From: Flavobacterium sp. YJ01
Lineage (GTDB): Bacteria > Bacteroidota > Bacteroidia > Flavobacteriales > Flavobacteriaceae
DNA length: 64,000 nt
NCBI RefSeq assembly: GCF_029320955.1
Contig: NZ_CP119757.1
Span: forward strand, 2,976,001-3,040,000
Direction: 5' to 3'
The notes under the pieces were generated by a model. It ran no database searches, had not been told where the DNA came from, and saw only the letters and a program-made list of their open reading frames with translations. Position numbers and translations under genes: made by a program. Positions 52,701 through 61,975 of this stretch are shown here, one piece after another (position 1 is the first letter of the stretch; each line of letters begins with the position of its first letter).

Positions 52701-53357
52701 ATGGCACTTAGTAAAGAAGATATAGCAAAACGAATTGCAAAAGAAGTAAAAGACCGATATTTCGTAAATCTTGGAATCGGAATTCCTACTTTGGTTGCGA
52801 ATTACGTGAGAGAAGATATTGCGGTTGAATTTCAGAGTGAAAACGGAGTTCTCGGAATGGGACCTTTTCCTTTCGCTGGTGAAGAGGATGCCGACATTAT
52901 TAACGCAGGAAAACAAACTATTACGACACTTCCTGGTGCAAGTTTCTTTGACTCGGCTTTTAGTTTCGGAATGATCCGCAGTCAAAAAGTCGATTTGACG
53001 ATTCTCGGAGCAATGGAAGTTTCAGAAAATGGAGATATCGCAAACTGGAAAATTCCAGGTAAAATGGTAAAAGGAATGGGCGGCGCAATGGATTTGGTGG
53101 CTTCCGCCGAAAATATCATCGTGGCAATGATGCATGTAAATAAAGCAGGAGAATCTAAAATCTTAAAAAGATGTACTTTGCCATTAACAGGCGTAGGATG
53201 CGTTAAAAAGGTTGTAACCGAGCTTGCAGTGCTCGAAGTGACAGAAAAAGGTTTTAAGCTCTTAGAACGCGCGCCAGGTGTCTCAGTTGACCACATCATC
53301 GCTTCGACTGAAGCGGATTTGATTATTGAAGGAGAAATTCCAGAAATGTCGATTTAA
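52701..53357 (+). CDS. scoB: 3-oxoacid CoA-transferase subunit B
   Basis: 218 residues. Beta subunit with the catalytic glutamate in FQSENGVLGMGPFP (SENG motif), followed by a GASFFDSAFSFGMIR block and the GVGCVKKVVTELAVLEV segment. Pairs with the alpha subunit at 51896-52597. Together they feed ketone bodies or acetoacetate into acetyl-CoA metabolism. Confidence 0.94.
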   Translation: MALSKEDIAKRIAKEVKDRYFVNLGIGIPTLVANYVREDIAVEFQSENGVLGMGPFPFAGEEDADIINAGKQTITTLPGASFFDSAFSFGMIRSQKVDLTILGAMEVSENGDIANWKIPGKMVKGMGGAMDLVASAENIIVAMMHVNKAGESKILKRCTLPLTGVGCVKKVVTELAVLEVTEKGFKLLERAPGVSVDHIIASTEADLIIEGEIPEMSI

Positions 53358-53407
53358 TTTTTAATTGCAGAGGGGCAAAGGTTCAAAGCTTTACAGTGAT
53401 TTAGATA

Positions 53408-53440
53408 GAGAGAACTTCATTAATGGAGTTCTCTTTTTTG
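53408..53440 (+). terminator. Terminator after the CoA-transferase operon
   Basis: AGAGAACT and AGTTCTCT arms around a TCATTAATGG loop and a T run. Confidence 0.8.
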
Positions 53441-53514
53441 TTTTCTGTTAGAGCGTATAATCAAAATGTAATCTTTTTCTTTATATTTGTTGTGATTTAA
53501 AAAAATACGCGCCT

Positions 53515-53949
53515 TTGGAAAAGTTTGAAATCTATATTAAATGGGGAAGTTATTTGTTTATAACAAATGTGGCAGCTTCAATCGTAATATCACTTTTAAT
53601 ATTGTTAGTTGACTATAATAGTTTAAGATATTTGTCAAATATTCTTATACTAGTTTTTATCGTTCAATTAATATATTTTACTACTAAAGCTTTAAAAGAG
53701 AACAAAAAATACGGTTTAAGTAAAGGATTTCGAAAATTCTTTGTTTTTACTAGAATAATTGGTGTCTACTTTCTCTTTTTTGGGGTAATAGAAGAATCTA
53801 GATTACATAGCTCTAACTCTTTTATTTCGCATCCTTTTATTAAAGAAGATCTGCCAGAATTATTTATAAAAGATGAATCAAACGAATATAGGGGAATTAC
53901 ACTCAATGAGTTTATTGCCACATTAAAAAGAAAGTTTAGCAGACCATAA
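53515..53949 (+). CDS. Small membrane protein of unknown function
   Basis: 144 residues from TTG 53515. No ATG fits upstream. Three hydrophobic segments (about 12-33, 39-55, 79-95), and a basic C-terminal end (LKRKFSRP). A TATATTTG -7-like box is ~26 bases before the start, leaving a short leader. Not recognised. Followed by a strong terminator. Confidence 0.6.
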   Translation: MEKFEIYIKWGSYLFITNVAASIVISLLILLVDYNSLRYLSNILILVFIVQLIYFTTKALKENKKYGLSKGFRKFFVFTRIIGVYFLFFGVIEESRLHSSNSFISHPFIKEDLPELFIKDESNEYRGITLNEFIATLKRKFSRP

Positions 53950-53959
53950 ACTTCAAATC

Positions 53960-54010
53960 AAGTATAAAAAGAAAAAACCGTTCTATAGCGGTTTTTTCTT
54001 TTTATACTTT
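53960..54010. terminator. Bidirectional terminator with a long stem
   Basis: AAGTATAAAAAGAAAAAACC stem paired to its complement around a CCGTTCTATAGCGG-type hairpin. Between convergent genes. Confidence 0.85.
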
Positions 54011-54030
54011 GCAACTTTGCACCTCAAAAA

Positions 54031-54561
54031 CTATTGTAAATTAAATGAAGCTCCTAAACTAAAAGTTGCTTGATTATTTAAATGATAAAAAGGATCGTTG
54101 TTTGAACCGTATTTTGCAATTGGAAAACCGATTTCTGTAAAAACACCAAATCCGTCAGTAAAGAAATAACGACCACCAACGTGAGCACCAAAATTATGTA
54201 AACCTAAACTAAGTCCAGGATAAACGTCTAATTGTTCAACTCCAATTACACTAGATAAATTGGCATTAATTCTGGCTTTAGCATCAAAACGATCTCCGAA
54301 ATCTGGCTTCGCATCATTATATGCATTTGTGTTTCCATGGTAAAAACCAGTAAAATTGTCAACTCCTAATAAATAATTTGCAACAAAACCAAAAGAGAAA
54401 TTTTCTCCCAAACCAAAATCGATAGAACCTTGTATTCCAGAACCACCATCTTGTAAGTTAGCACCAACATTTACTCTTGTATCACCTTTACCTGTAAAGG
54501 CTTTTTGTGCATTAACAAATCCAAATGATACTAAAAACAAGAGTGTAATAACTTTTTTCAT
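54031..54561 (-). CDS. Outer-membrane beta-barrel protein (small)
   Basis: 176 residues. Signal peptide ending VNAQ (about residue 18), then alternating strands with glycine turns (GIQGSIDFGLGENFSFGFVA, LGLHNFGAHVGGRYFF), ending in a C-terminal aromatic-rich strand (ATFSLGASFNLQ). Fits a small 8-10-stranded outer-membrane barrel of a family found in Flavobacteriia. Function unknown. Confidence 0.75.
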   Translation of the reverse strand: MKKVITLLFLVSFGFVNAQKAFTGKGDTRVNVGANLQDGGSGIQGSIDFGLGENFSFGFVANYLLGVDNFTGFYHGNTNAYNDAKPDFGDRFDAKARINANLSSVIGVEQLDVYPGLSLGLHNFGAHVGGRYFFTDGFGVFTEIGFPIAKYGSNNDPFYHLNNQATFSLGASFNLQ

Positions 54562-54611
54562 AAACTTTAAATATTAATTATTTTGCAGGGCAAATGTAAT
54601 TTTTTTATAAA

Positions 54612-55346
54612 TTAATTCCTACCCTTTTCATTAAAATACAATTCGTTTAAAGGCTCGCTTTGCCAGTATTCTTTGGTGTCGATGTTCAAAATCGTAAGCG
54701 GACCTCTAAATGCAGCGCCAGTATCTACATTCCATACACAAGCTTTATTTACGGGAATGGTTTTTCCGATTCTGGTAACTGGCGTATGACCAATGTAAAC
54801 TTCTTTATAAACGGTAAATCTTTTCGGATAGTGTAAATCGTCTTCCTTTAAATTTGGGTTTAAAGCAAGTGCCGATTCCCAAAGCGTTCTATCCCAATAA
54901 AATAGTTTAGAAAAATATTCCCATTTTACACCATTTAAATTGGTAAATCCAGCATGAACAAATAAGCGATTTTGATCGTCAAGATAATAATCCTGAAGAC
55001 TTTCTAAAAATTCTATATGACTTTTCTTCTTTTCTTCGGAGATTTTTGCGTAACCTTCAACAGTAGCTTTTCCGCCATGTTTATACCACATTTCTTCGTC
55101 AAAATCGTCATTTCTTTCTTCTAGCCAGTCCAACGCAAGCTGATCGTGATTTCCTCTTATGCAGATGCAGTTTTGTTTACTTTTTAAATCGATCAAAAAG
55201 TCAATTACTTCAACAGACTGACTCCAGCCGTCTACGTAATCGCCCAAAAAGATTAGAGTATCTTCGGTAGTAACTTCGGCTCTTTCTAACACTTGTTGCA
55301 GTGCAAGTAATCCGCCATGAATGTCACCTATAACAAATGTTCGCAT
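54612..55346 (-). CDS. Metallophosphoesterase (PrpE/ApaH-like phosphatase)
   Basis: 244 residues. Classic metallophosphatase motifs: GDIHGG (D8, H10), GDYVDGW, RGNHD, a histidine in VHAGF, and GHTP. The family includes serine/threonine phosphatases and symmetrical diadenosine tetraphosphatases. The exact substrate is uncertain. Divergent from dinB. Confidence 0.88.
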   Translation of the reverse strand: MRTFVIGDIHGGLLALQQVLERAEVTTEDTLIFLGDYVDGWSQSVEVIDFLIDLKSKQNCICIRGNHDQLALDWLEERNDDFDEEMWYKHGGKATVEGYAKISEEKKKSHIEFLESLQDYYLDDQNRLFVHAGFTNLNGVKWEYFSKLFYWDRTLWESALALNPNLKEDDLHYPKRFTVYKEVYIGHTPVTRIGKTIPVNKACVWNVDTGAAFRGPLTILNIDTKEYWQSEPLNELYFNEKGRN

Positions 55347-55485
55347 TATTTAATTTTTCGAGTAGAAGAACAAAAATAAAAAGAATTATTGGTTTGCGCT
55401 CACCTAATTTATATTCTTTAAAAATTGATACTATTTATAACTATTCGAAGCGCTTTTTTATTGCTTTCCGATGTAAATTTGCAAA

Positions 55486-56568
55486 ATGTCTGAAACACCA
55501 ACATATCGCAAAATTATTCATATTGATATGGATGCTTTTTATGCGTCGGTAGAGCAGATGGATAATCCTGAATTGAAAGGAAAACCTGTTGCTGTTGGTG
55601 GTTCAGAAAATAGAGGAGTCGTTTCTGCGGCAAGTTACGAGGCAAGGAAATTTGGAGTTCGAAGTGCCATCAGCGGTGTTTTGGCTAAAAAATATTGTCC
55701 TGAAATTATTTTTGTCAGACCTCGATTTGACCGTTATAAAGAGATTTCATCCAAAATTCATAAAATCTTCAATGATTATACCGATTTAGTTGAGCCTCTT
55801 TCGCTTGACGAAGCTTATTTGGATGTTACTCAAAACAAAAGAGGAAATCCAAGTGCAAGTTTATTGGCGGAGGAAATTAGATTAAGAATTTTTAATGAAG
55901 TTGGTTTGACTGCTTCTGCTGGAATTTCAATCAATAAATTTGTTGCTAAAATAGCTAGCGATTACAATAAACCAAATGGACAAAAAACCGTTAACCCAGA
56001 TGAGGTTGAGGCATTTTTAGAAGAATTGCCAATTCGTAAATTCTATGGCGTTGGAAAAGTGACAACAGAAAAAATGTATCAGCTCGGAATTTTTACAGGA
56101 ACCGATTTGAAAAGTAAATCCCTTGAGTTTCTTGAAAAACATTTCGGAAAATCGGGCGCTTTTTATTACAATGTGGTTCGCGGTATTCATAATAGCGAAG
56201 TAAAATCGTCTAGAATTACTAAATCTGTTGCGGCAGAGCATACTTTTGATGTGAATTTATCATCTGAAATTTTTATGATAGAGCAATTAGAAAGAATTGC
56301 AGCTTCTTTAGAAAAACGTTTAGAACGCCACAAACTTTCTGGTAAAACAATTACTTTAAAAATAAAATATAGTGATTTCTCTCAACAAACTAGAAGTAAA
56401 ACACTTCCGTATTTTATATCAGATAAAAGTTTGATTATGGAGAATATTCAAGAATTATTATATCAAGAAAAAATGAAAGATTCTGTTAGATTACTCGGTA
56501 TTTCATTAAGTAATTTGAATAATGAGATTAAAAAAGCAGTAGCAGTTCAATTAAAATTTACATTTTGA
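55486..56568 (+). CDS. dinB: DNA polymerase IV
   Basis: Translesion Y-family polymerase. 360 residues. The palm carries the metal-binding D in HIDMDAFYASVEQ and SLDEAYLDVT (D, E pair), and residues about 165-230 hold the helix-hairpin-helix thumb (IRKFYGVGKVTTEKMYQLGI). C-terminal little-finger domain present. The C-terminal beta-clamp motif is not obvious. It works in error-prone replication past lesions. Divergent from the phosphoesterase. Confidence 0.94.
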   Translation: MSETPTYRKIIHIDMDAFYASVEQMDNPELKGKPVAVGGSENRGVVSAASYEARKFGVRSAISGVLAKKYCPEIIFVRPRFDRYKEISSKIHKIFNDYTDLVEPLSLDEAYLDVTQNKRGNPSASLLAEEIRLRIFNEVGLTASAGISINKFVAKIASDYNKPNGQKTVNPDEVEAFLEELPIRKFYGVGKVTTEKMYQLGIFTGTDLKSKSLEFLEKHFGKSGAFYYNVVRGIHNSEVKSSRITKSVAAEHTFDVNLSSEIFMIEQLERIAASLEKRLERHKLSGKTITLKIKYSDFSQQTRSKTLPYFISDKSLIMENIQELLYQEKMKDSVRLLGISLSNLNNEIKKAVAVQLKFTF

Positions 56569-56667
56569 TAACCTATTTGAGATTTAAAATGATGGCTTCT
56601 ATGTGTAATAACAAGATTTTTCCTCTATCTTTGAGTAAAGATTTGTTGATTATCTAAAAAGTTTACT

Positions 56668-57168
56668 ATGAAAAATACTAACTCTGACGATTTTTTACAA
56701 CGAAATTCAGTTCCAATTATGTCTTGGGATTTTCATTATGTTTATATTAATGAATTGAAAGCACTAAGTGTTGATTTGGAAAAACTCAATGAAATTTCGA
56801 ATCGATTTACTTGGGACGAAAAAAAACTTAATATCAAAGAAAGGATTAAGGAAGAAGTTATTGTAATTACTGATTTGGAGCTGAAAATAGTTTTCGCGTC
56901 AAGCGGAATAAAAAAAATGACGGGTTTCAAAGAAGATGAAATTTTGGGTAAAACACCAAAAATGTTTCAAGGACCGGCAACTTCTAAAACAGATTTAAAA
57001 GAAATTAGAGAAGCTTTAAAAAAGAGAGTTCCTTTTGTAAAAACACTCGAAAATTATAGAAAAAACGGAAAGACTTACAAATGTAAAATAGATGCTTCTC
57101 CAGTTTATAACCTAAAAGGAGAGTTATCGCATTTTATGGCTTTTGAAAAAGAAGATTTAAGTGCTTAG
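56668..57168 (+). CDS. PAS-domain protein
   Basis: 166 residues. One PAS domain (about 62-162) with ITDLELKIVFASSGIKKMTG, then GKTPKMFQGPATS and the YRKNGKTYKCKIDASPVYN strand. The motif resembles the LOV pattern GxNCRFLQG, but the flavin-binding cysteine is missing (K-M-F-Q-G), so no LOV photochemistry is expected. No output domain. Possibly a single-domain sensor or partner of a kinase. Confidence 0.8.
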   Translation: MKNTNSDDFLQRNSVPIMSWDFHYVYINELKALSVDLEKLNEISNRFTWDEKKLNIKERIKEEVIVITDLELKIVFASSGIKKMTGFKEDEILGKTPKMFQGPATSKTDLKEIREALKKRVPFVKTLENYRKNGKTYKCKIDASPVYNLKGELSHFMAFEKEDLSA

Positions 57169-57173
57169 TTTAT

Positions 57174-57305
57174 TTAACCGCAAAGAGCGCTAAGATTTAC
57201 CTAAGTTCGCAAAGGATATATAAAAGTAAAACCGCCTATTTGGGCGGTTTTTTGTTTTTAATATATGGCGAGCCTTGCGTAAATCTTAGCGCTCTTTGCG
57301 GTTAA
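57174..57305. repeat. Family C inverted repeat, copy 2, enclosing a terminator
   Basis: TTAACCGCAAAGAGCGCTAA and its inverse TTAGCGCTCTTTGCGGTTAA flank the region (longer arms than copy 1 at 19384-19479). A hairpin AAACCGCC / GGCGGTTTT at 57227-57252 sits in the middle and can terminate the PAS gene. Confidence 0.8.
57227..57253 (+). terminator. Terminator after the PAS gene
   Basis: AAACCGCC, TATTTG loop, GGCGGTTTTTT. Inside the family C repeat. Confidence 0.85.
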
Positions 57306-57311
57306 GAAAAA

Positions 57312-58916
57312 TTACAAATTAGCAAAGAAATCATTTCCTTTATCATCCGTAATAATGAATGCAGGGAAATCTTTAACCGTGATTTTACGAACAGCTTCCA
57401 TTCCTAATTCTTCAAAGTCAACCACTTCTACTTTTAAGATATTGTCTTGTGCCAAGATAGCAGCAGGACCTCCGATAGAACCTAAGTAGAATCCGCCGTA
57501 TTTGTTGCAGGCGTCCGTAACTTGTTTGGTACGATTTCCTTTTGCAAGCATAATCATGCTTCCGCCATTCTTTTGGAATTCATCTACATAAACGTCCATA
57601 CGTCCAGCAGTTGTTGGTCCGAAACTTCCTGAAGCCATTCCGTCTGGAGTTTTTGCAGGACCTGCATAATAAACGGGGTGATTTTTGAAATAGTCAGGCA
57701 TTGGTTTTCCAGCGTCTAATAATTCTTTGATTTTTGCGTGAGCAATATCACGGGCAACAATTACAGTTCCGTTTAGTTTTAAACGTGTTTTTACTGGATA
57801 TTGAGATAATTTTGCTAAAATATCTGCCATTGGCTGATCTAAATCAATTTCTACAGGCGCTTCTAAATGTGGAGCCGTTTCTGGTAAAAATTGTTTTGGA
57901 TTTACTTCTAATTGCTCAACGAAAATTCCGTCTTTGGTAATTTTTCCTTTAATATTTCTATCCGCAGAACAAGAAACCCCAAGTCCAACTGGGCAAGAAG
58001 CGGCATGACGAGGCAAACGTATTACGCGAACATCGTGCGTAAAATATTTTCCTCCAAATTGCGCTCCAATTGCACTTTCCTGACAGATTTTCTGAACACG
58101 TTCTTCCCATTCAAAATCACGAAAAGCTTGACCAGCCATGTTTCCTGAAGTTGGAAGATGATCATAATATCCTGCCGATGCTTTTTTAACAGCACTTAAG
58201 TTTGCTTCCGCAGAAGTTCCGCCAATAACCAAAGCTAAGTGATATGGAGGACAGGCAGAAGTTCCTAAATCTTTAATTTTTGTACGAATGAACTCATCGA
58301 GAGATTTCTCATTCAACAAAGATTTTGTTTGTTGGTATAAGTAAGTTTTGTTTGCAGATCCTCCGCCTTTTGCCATAAACAAAAAGTCATAAGAAGTTCC
58401 TTTTTTAGCATAAATATCAATTTGCGCTGGAAGATTTGATCCTGAATTCTTTTCTTCAAACATCGAAATCGGAACAATCTGCGAATAACGTAAGTTTCTT
58501 TTTTGGTAAGTATTAAAAATTCCTCGGCTTAACCATTCAGCATCATCAACACCTGTAAAAATGCTTTCTCCTTTTTTAGCCATTACAATCGCCGTTCCTG
58601 TATCTTGGCAGCTAGGCAACTGACCTTCAGCAGCAACTGAAGCATTTTGAAGTAAATTATAAGCCACAAAACGATCATTGTCTGTCGCTTCTGGATCGTC
58701 AAGAATTTTTCTTAGTTTTTGCAAATGTGTCGTTCTCAACATAAACGAAACATCTGTTAAAGCTTCTTCAGCTAATAATTCCAAACCTTTTGGATCAACG
58801 GTTAAAACTTCGCGTTCTCCAAATTGTTCTACTTTCACAAAATCTGAGGTGATTTTGCGATACTGCGTGTCATCCTTTAAGATCGGATAAGGATCTTGGT
58901 ATATAAAATCAATCAT
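57312..58916 (-). CDS. Fumarate hydratase, class I (Fe-S type)
   Basis: 534 residues. Iron-sulfur fumarase of the TCA cycle: interconverts fumarate and malate. N-terminal catalytic domain with cysteine ligands ([22 protein letters not shown], and TSACPPYHL region), and the C-terminal FumA/FumB-type swivel domain ([39 protein letters not shown]). The combined length fits class I fumarases. A TAAATTTG -7-like box is 17-24 bases upstream. Confidence 0.95.
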   Translation of the reverse strand: MIDFIYQDPYPILKDDTQYRKITSDFVKVEQFGEREVLTVDPKGLELLAEEALTDVSFMLRTTHLQKLRKILDDPEATDNDRFVAYNLLQNASVAAEGQLPSCQDTGTAIVMAKKGESIFTGVDDAEWLSRGIFNTYQKRNLRYSQIVPISMFEEKNSGSNLPAQIDIYAKKGTSYDFLFMAKGGGSANKTYLYQQTKSLLNEKSLDEFIRTKIKDLGTSACPPYHLALVIGGTSAEANLSAVKKASAGYYDHLPTSGNMAGQAFRDFEWEERVQKICQESAIGAQFGGKYFTHDVRVIRLPRHAASCPVGLGVSCSADRNIKGKITKDGIFVEQLEVNPKQFLPETAPHLEAPVEIDLDQPMADILAKLSQYPVKTRLKLNGTVIVARDIAHAKIKELLDAGKPMPDYFKNHPVYYAGPAKTPDGMASGSFGPTTAGRMDVYVDEFQKNGGSMIMLAKGNRTKQVTDACNKYGGFYLGSIGGPAAILAQDNILKVEVVDFEELGMEAVRKITVKDFPAFIITDDKGNDFFANL

Positions 58917-58932
58917 TGCTTTGTTTTTTTTA

Positions 58933-58940
58933 CAAATTTA
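58933..58940 (-). promoter_or_regulatory. Possible -7 box for the fumarase gene
   Basis: TAAATTTG on the minus strand fits TAnnTTTG, 17 bases before the ATG. No TTG at the usual spacing. Confidence 0.4.
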
Positions 58941-58991
58941 GAAATTATTTACCTAAGAAAGAATTTGAATAAGGATTCTGAAACTGTTAAT

Positions 58992-59729
58992 TTATTGACT
59001 GTTAAATTGATCAAAAGTCATCTTTTTTTCGAAGTATGCTTTGTCTTTTATAGAAAGAAGATTCTTTTTCCACTGTTTGCCCTTTAATTCAAAAGCAATT
59101 GAATCTGAATAAGTCAAAACTCCCATATCTAGATTGTTATCGTCATCTGCGGGTACAAATGCAACAGTTTTGCAATAAAAAGATTTTGGTTCTGAATTTT
59201 TTTCTGGATTAATGATTTCCAGCCAATTACCCCAGCCACTGTCTGACATTGTACTCCATTGATGCACTAATTGAAGTTCTTTATTTTTAAGATAATATAA
59301 ATAATTTTCGTGTGAATAACCACAAGCAGGATATCCGACCGAAATTTGTAAAAAAGGGGATTCTTTAGCATTCTCTCCATTTAATCCGTAAGAAGCAACC
59401 CATTCTGAACCTTTTTCAAAACCTTTAATTAGAATTCCTGAAGAAGCAGTTTTAGTTTTATTTTGATAAAAATCTAATCGATATTTAACTGTTACTATGC
59501 TGTCCTGATCTGCTTCTTGGTTCACAAGATGAGCTAAAATATAATCTGTTTTGGATTCTGTTCCGTCTGTGTAAATTCCTATTGTATCGGTTTTGATGAT
59601 TTTTTCATCATCTGCAATAATTAAAGTTTCTTGTGGTTCAATGATTTCTGCAATTGGAGGAGCATCTGTAGGTTTAGATTTTTGGCATCCGATTAAAAGT
59701 AGTAGGGAAAATAGAATTGGGGTTTTCAT
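58992..59729 (-). CDS. Lipoprotein of unknown function
   Basis: 245 residues. Lipobox LLLIGC (C15), a proline-rich linker, then a folded part of about 200 residues rich in aromatic residues (VSVGYPACGYSHENYLYYLK, WSTMSDSGWGNWLEI). Not recognised. It lies downstream of a RAYT pseudogene and upstream of fumarase. Confidence 0.65.
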   Translation of the reverse strand: MKTPILFSLLLLIGCQKSKPTDAPPIAEIIEPQETLIIADDEKIIKTDTIGIYTDGTESKTDYILAHLVNQEADQDSIVTVKYRLDFYQNKTKTASSGILIKGFEKGSEWVASYGLNGENAKESPFLQISVGYPACGYSHENYLYYLKNKELQLVHQWSTMSDSGWGNWLEIINPEKNSEPKSFYCKTVAFVPADDDNNLDMGVLTYSDSIAFELKGKQWKKNLLSIKDKAYFEKKMTFDQFNSQ

Positions 59730-59766
59730 GGTATTATTTTAGATTTTCAAAAATAAATTTTTCATC

Positions 59767-60194
59767 TTACTGAACGTTAAATTTATTTAGAAAATTTAAA
59801 TATTCATCATTAAAGCTTTGTTTTTTATGATGTTCCTTTTGATTTTGGATGTATTTGTAAACCGAATCTATTTGAGATTGACTATAAGAAAAAACTCCAT
59901 AGCCTTCTTGCCAAGAAAACTTTTGATTAGTTAATCTGTTGTCATTGATGTATTTAGATGATTTTTCTTTTACAGTTTTCATTAATTTTGAAATTGTAAT
60001 TGTCGGTTTTAATGCTAGTAGACAATGAACATGATCTTCGACACCGTTCACAATTATTGTTTTGCACCCGTTTTCATTAATGAGATTTCCAATTACACCC
60101 AATATTTTGATTTCCATTGTTCTTCGATTACAGCATTTCTATATTTAACCGCAAAAACTACTTGAACATAAATTTGATGATATGTGTTTGCCAT
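59767..60194 (-). pseudogene. RAYT (IS200-like Y1) pseudogene with a single-base frameshift
   Basis: The first 33 codons from ATG 60194 encode the normal RAYT start (MANTYHQIYVQVVFAVKYRN). That frame stops at TAA after QWKSKYWV. From 60117 a shifted frame (-1) continues with LGVIGNLINENGCKT, the HUH motif DHVHCLL and the tyrosine motif YKYIQNQKEHH. The break is at a run of four A residues on the coding strand (T run at 60105-60108): one extra A would restore the frame. No function is expected unless ribosomes slip there. Confidence 0.85.
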
Positions 60195-60535
60195 TTATTT
60201 TTCTGGCAAAATAATGAATATTGATAAACATTAGTTTGTTTTTTGTAATATTTAACTTTCTTTTCGATGATTGAATATGTTTCGTTCCTACGGAACTTAT
60301 GAAATGATGACGATTATAATCAACGGATTAAAAATCCGTTGCTACAAAATGAATCATTCCTTCGGAATTTTTACGAAAAGAGAAACCAATTTAAATGTTA
60401 TACGGTTGATTTCCAATTCGATTTTAAAAGAGCCATTGGCTCGAACAATATTGTAGGGCCGGATTTCAATCCGGTTATAATAAAATTGTTCTTAGAAAAA
60501 AAAGATCCATAGGATCGGACCATTTTCTCTTCAAA
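60195..60535. repeat. Gap packed with small palindromes near the RAYT pseudogene
   Basis: Six perfect or near-perfect palindromes in 240 bases: CGTTCCTACGGAAC (60283-60296), CAACGGATTAAAAATCCGTTG-type (60321-60341), CATTCCTTCGGAATT (60355-60369), GAGCCATTGGCTC (60430-60442), CCGGATTTCAATCCGG (about 60459-60474), GATCCATAGGATC (60504-60516). The first unit matches the arms of family A. A 61-codon open frame here is not a gene. Confidence 0.7.
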
Positions 60536-61975
60536 TTAAAAAAACCAAGTCGCCACAAAAATTGCTGTAATTACACAAATCAAATCGACCAAAAGCATCG
60601 TGCCCAAAGCATAACGCGTATTCTTGATGTTTACAGAGCCAAAATAAACCGCAATTACATAAAATGTACTTTCTGCGCTACATTGAAAAATACTGCTTAA
60701 TCTTGCTGTTAAAGAATCGGCTCCAAAGGTGTTCATAGAATCAATTAAAAAACCTCTTGATCCAGCAGAACTAAACGGACGAAGCATCGCAACTGGAAGT
60801 GCGTTTGTAATTTCTTTGCTTACGCCTAAATTCGAAAAGATAAATCCGATTCCGTCACTAATTATTTCAAATAAGCCACTATTTCTGAATAAAGAAATGG
60901 CAACTAACATTCCTAAAACATAAGGAAAAATCGTTACTCCAGTTTTAACACCATTGTTTGCGCCGACCACAAAAGTGTCAAAAACAGTTGTGTTGGCATC
61001 TTTAAATTTTTGTTCGTGTCTGAAAGAAAATATCAAAGTGAAAACGATAATTGTCAATAATATTAATCCTGAAAGATTAGAAGTAAAATAGTTTTTACCA
61101 ATTAAATCCAAATGATTTACATACATCAATAAACCAACAATTGCAGCAATTAACCCCATAAGCCCAATTAAAAGTGAAGCGCTTTTAAAATTTATTTTTT
61201 GTTTAATTCCAACAATTAAAAAAGCTGCGATTGTACCAATAAACGAAGTTATAATACACGGAAGCATTACGTCGGCTGGATTGCTTGCGTTTGCAGCAGC
61301 TCGGTAGCCAATAATTGAAGTTGCAATCAAAGTTAATCCAGAAGCATGAAGACACATAAACATGATTTGTGCGTCACTGGCTTTATCTTTATCTGGATTT
61401 ATTTCCTGCAAACTTTCCATTGCTTTCAATCCAAATGGTGTTGCAGCCGAATCTAATCCCAAGAAATTGGCAGCAAAATTTAAAGTCATGTAGGAAATCG
61501 AAGGATGGTTTTTTGGAATACTCGGAAACACTTTCACAAAAACTGGACTCAAAGCTTTCGCTAAATTTCCAGACGCGCCAGAAACGATTAAAAGTTCCAT
61601 TAATCCGCAGAAAAAGGCTAAATAGGCAATTAAAGGCAGAATTAAATCAACCAGAGTACTTTTACAAGTTGGCAGTAAACCATCAGATTTTTGAAGACCG
61701 CTAAAAACTTTTACGGTTTTGTTTTTGTAAACGTAAGTTGTGTCAGCATTAAGCGTATCGCGATTGATAATCATGGTTTGATCTGGCGCTTTTTTTATGC
61801 TGTCTTCGATGAAAGCGGGAAGTTCTTCGATGTATTTTTCTGAAACTAAAACAGGATCGTCTTTCTTTCCATTCAAAACAGAATCAATTGTGTAAGTATT
61901 GGCAGTAAACAAGCTGAATACAATAAAAACAATCGAAGAAATAAAAATCGTTAGCCAAAATCTGCTCAATACCAT
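60536..61975 (-). CDS. SpmA-SpmB fusion, nucleoside-recognition (Gate) membrane protein
   Basis: 479 residues, ~11 membrane segments. The N-terminal half resembles SpmA (NFAANFLGLDSAATPFGLKA) and the C-terminal half SpmB (LPVAMLRPFSSAGSRGFL, then QCSAESTFYVIAVYFGSVNI). In spore-formers SpmA and SpmB are two proteins with nucleoside-recognition (Gate) domains. Here they are one chain in a non-spore-forming lineage. Transport of a small molecule is likely; the substrate is unknown. The N-terminal ~110 residues include one membrane helix and a soluble stretch. Confidence 0.85.
   Translation of the reverse strand: MVLSRFWLTIFISSIVFIVFSLFTANTYTIDSVLNGKKDDPVLVSEKYIEELPAFIEDSIKKAPDQTMIINRDTLNADTTYVYKNKTVKVFSGLQKSDGLLPTCKSTLVDLILPLIAYLAFFCGLMELLIVSGASGNLAKALSPVFVKVFPSIPKNHPSISYMTLNFAANFLGLDSAATPFGLKAMESLQEINPDKDKASDAQIMFMCLHASGLTLIATSIIGYRAAANASNPADVMLPCIITSFIGTIAAFLIVGIKQKINFKSASLLIGLMGLIAAIVGLLMYVNHLDLIGKNYFTSNLSGLILLTIIVFTLIFSFRHEQKFKDANTTVFDTFVVGANNGVKTGVTIFPYVLGMLVAISLFRNSGLFEIISDGIGFIFSNLGVSKEITNALPVAMLRPFSSAGSRGFLIDSMNTFGADSLTARLSSIFQCSAESTFYVIAVYFGSVNIKNTRYALGTMLLVDLICVITAIFVATWFF

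Noticed and set aside
56940..56985. LOV photoreceptor in the PAS gene
   Set aside because: The flavin-binding cysteine is missing from the GxNCRFLQG-like segment.
60271..60456. Open frame of ~61 codons after the RAYT pseudogene
   Set aside because: Consists of palindromic repeat sequence.
61369..61704. 111-codon plus-strand frame
   Set aside because: Antisense to the SpmA-SpmB fusion; no independent support.
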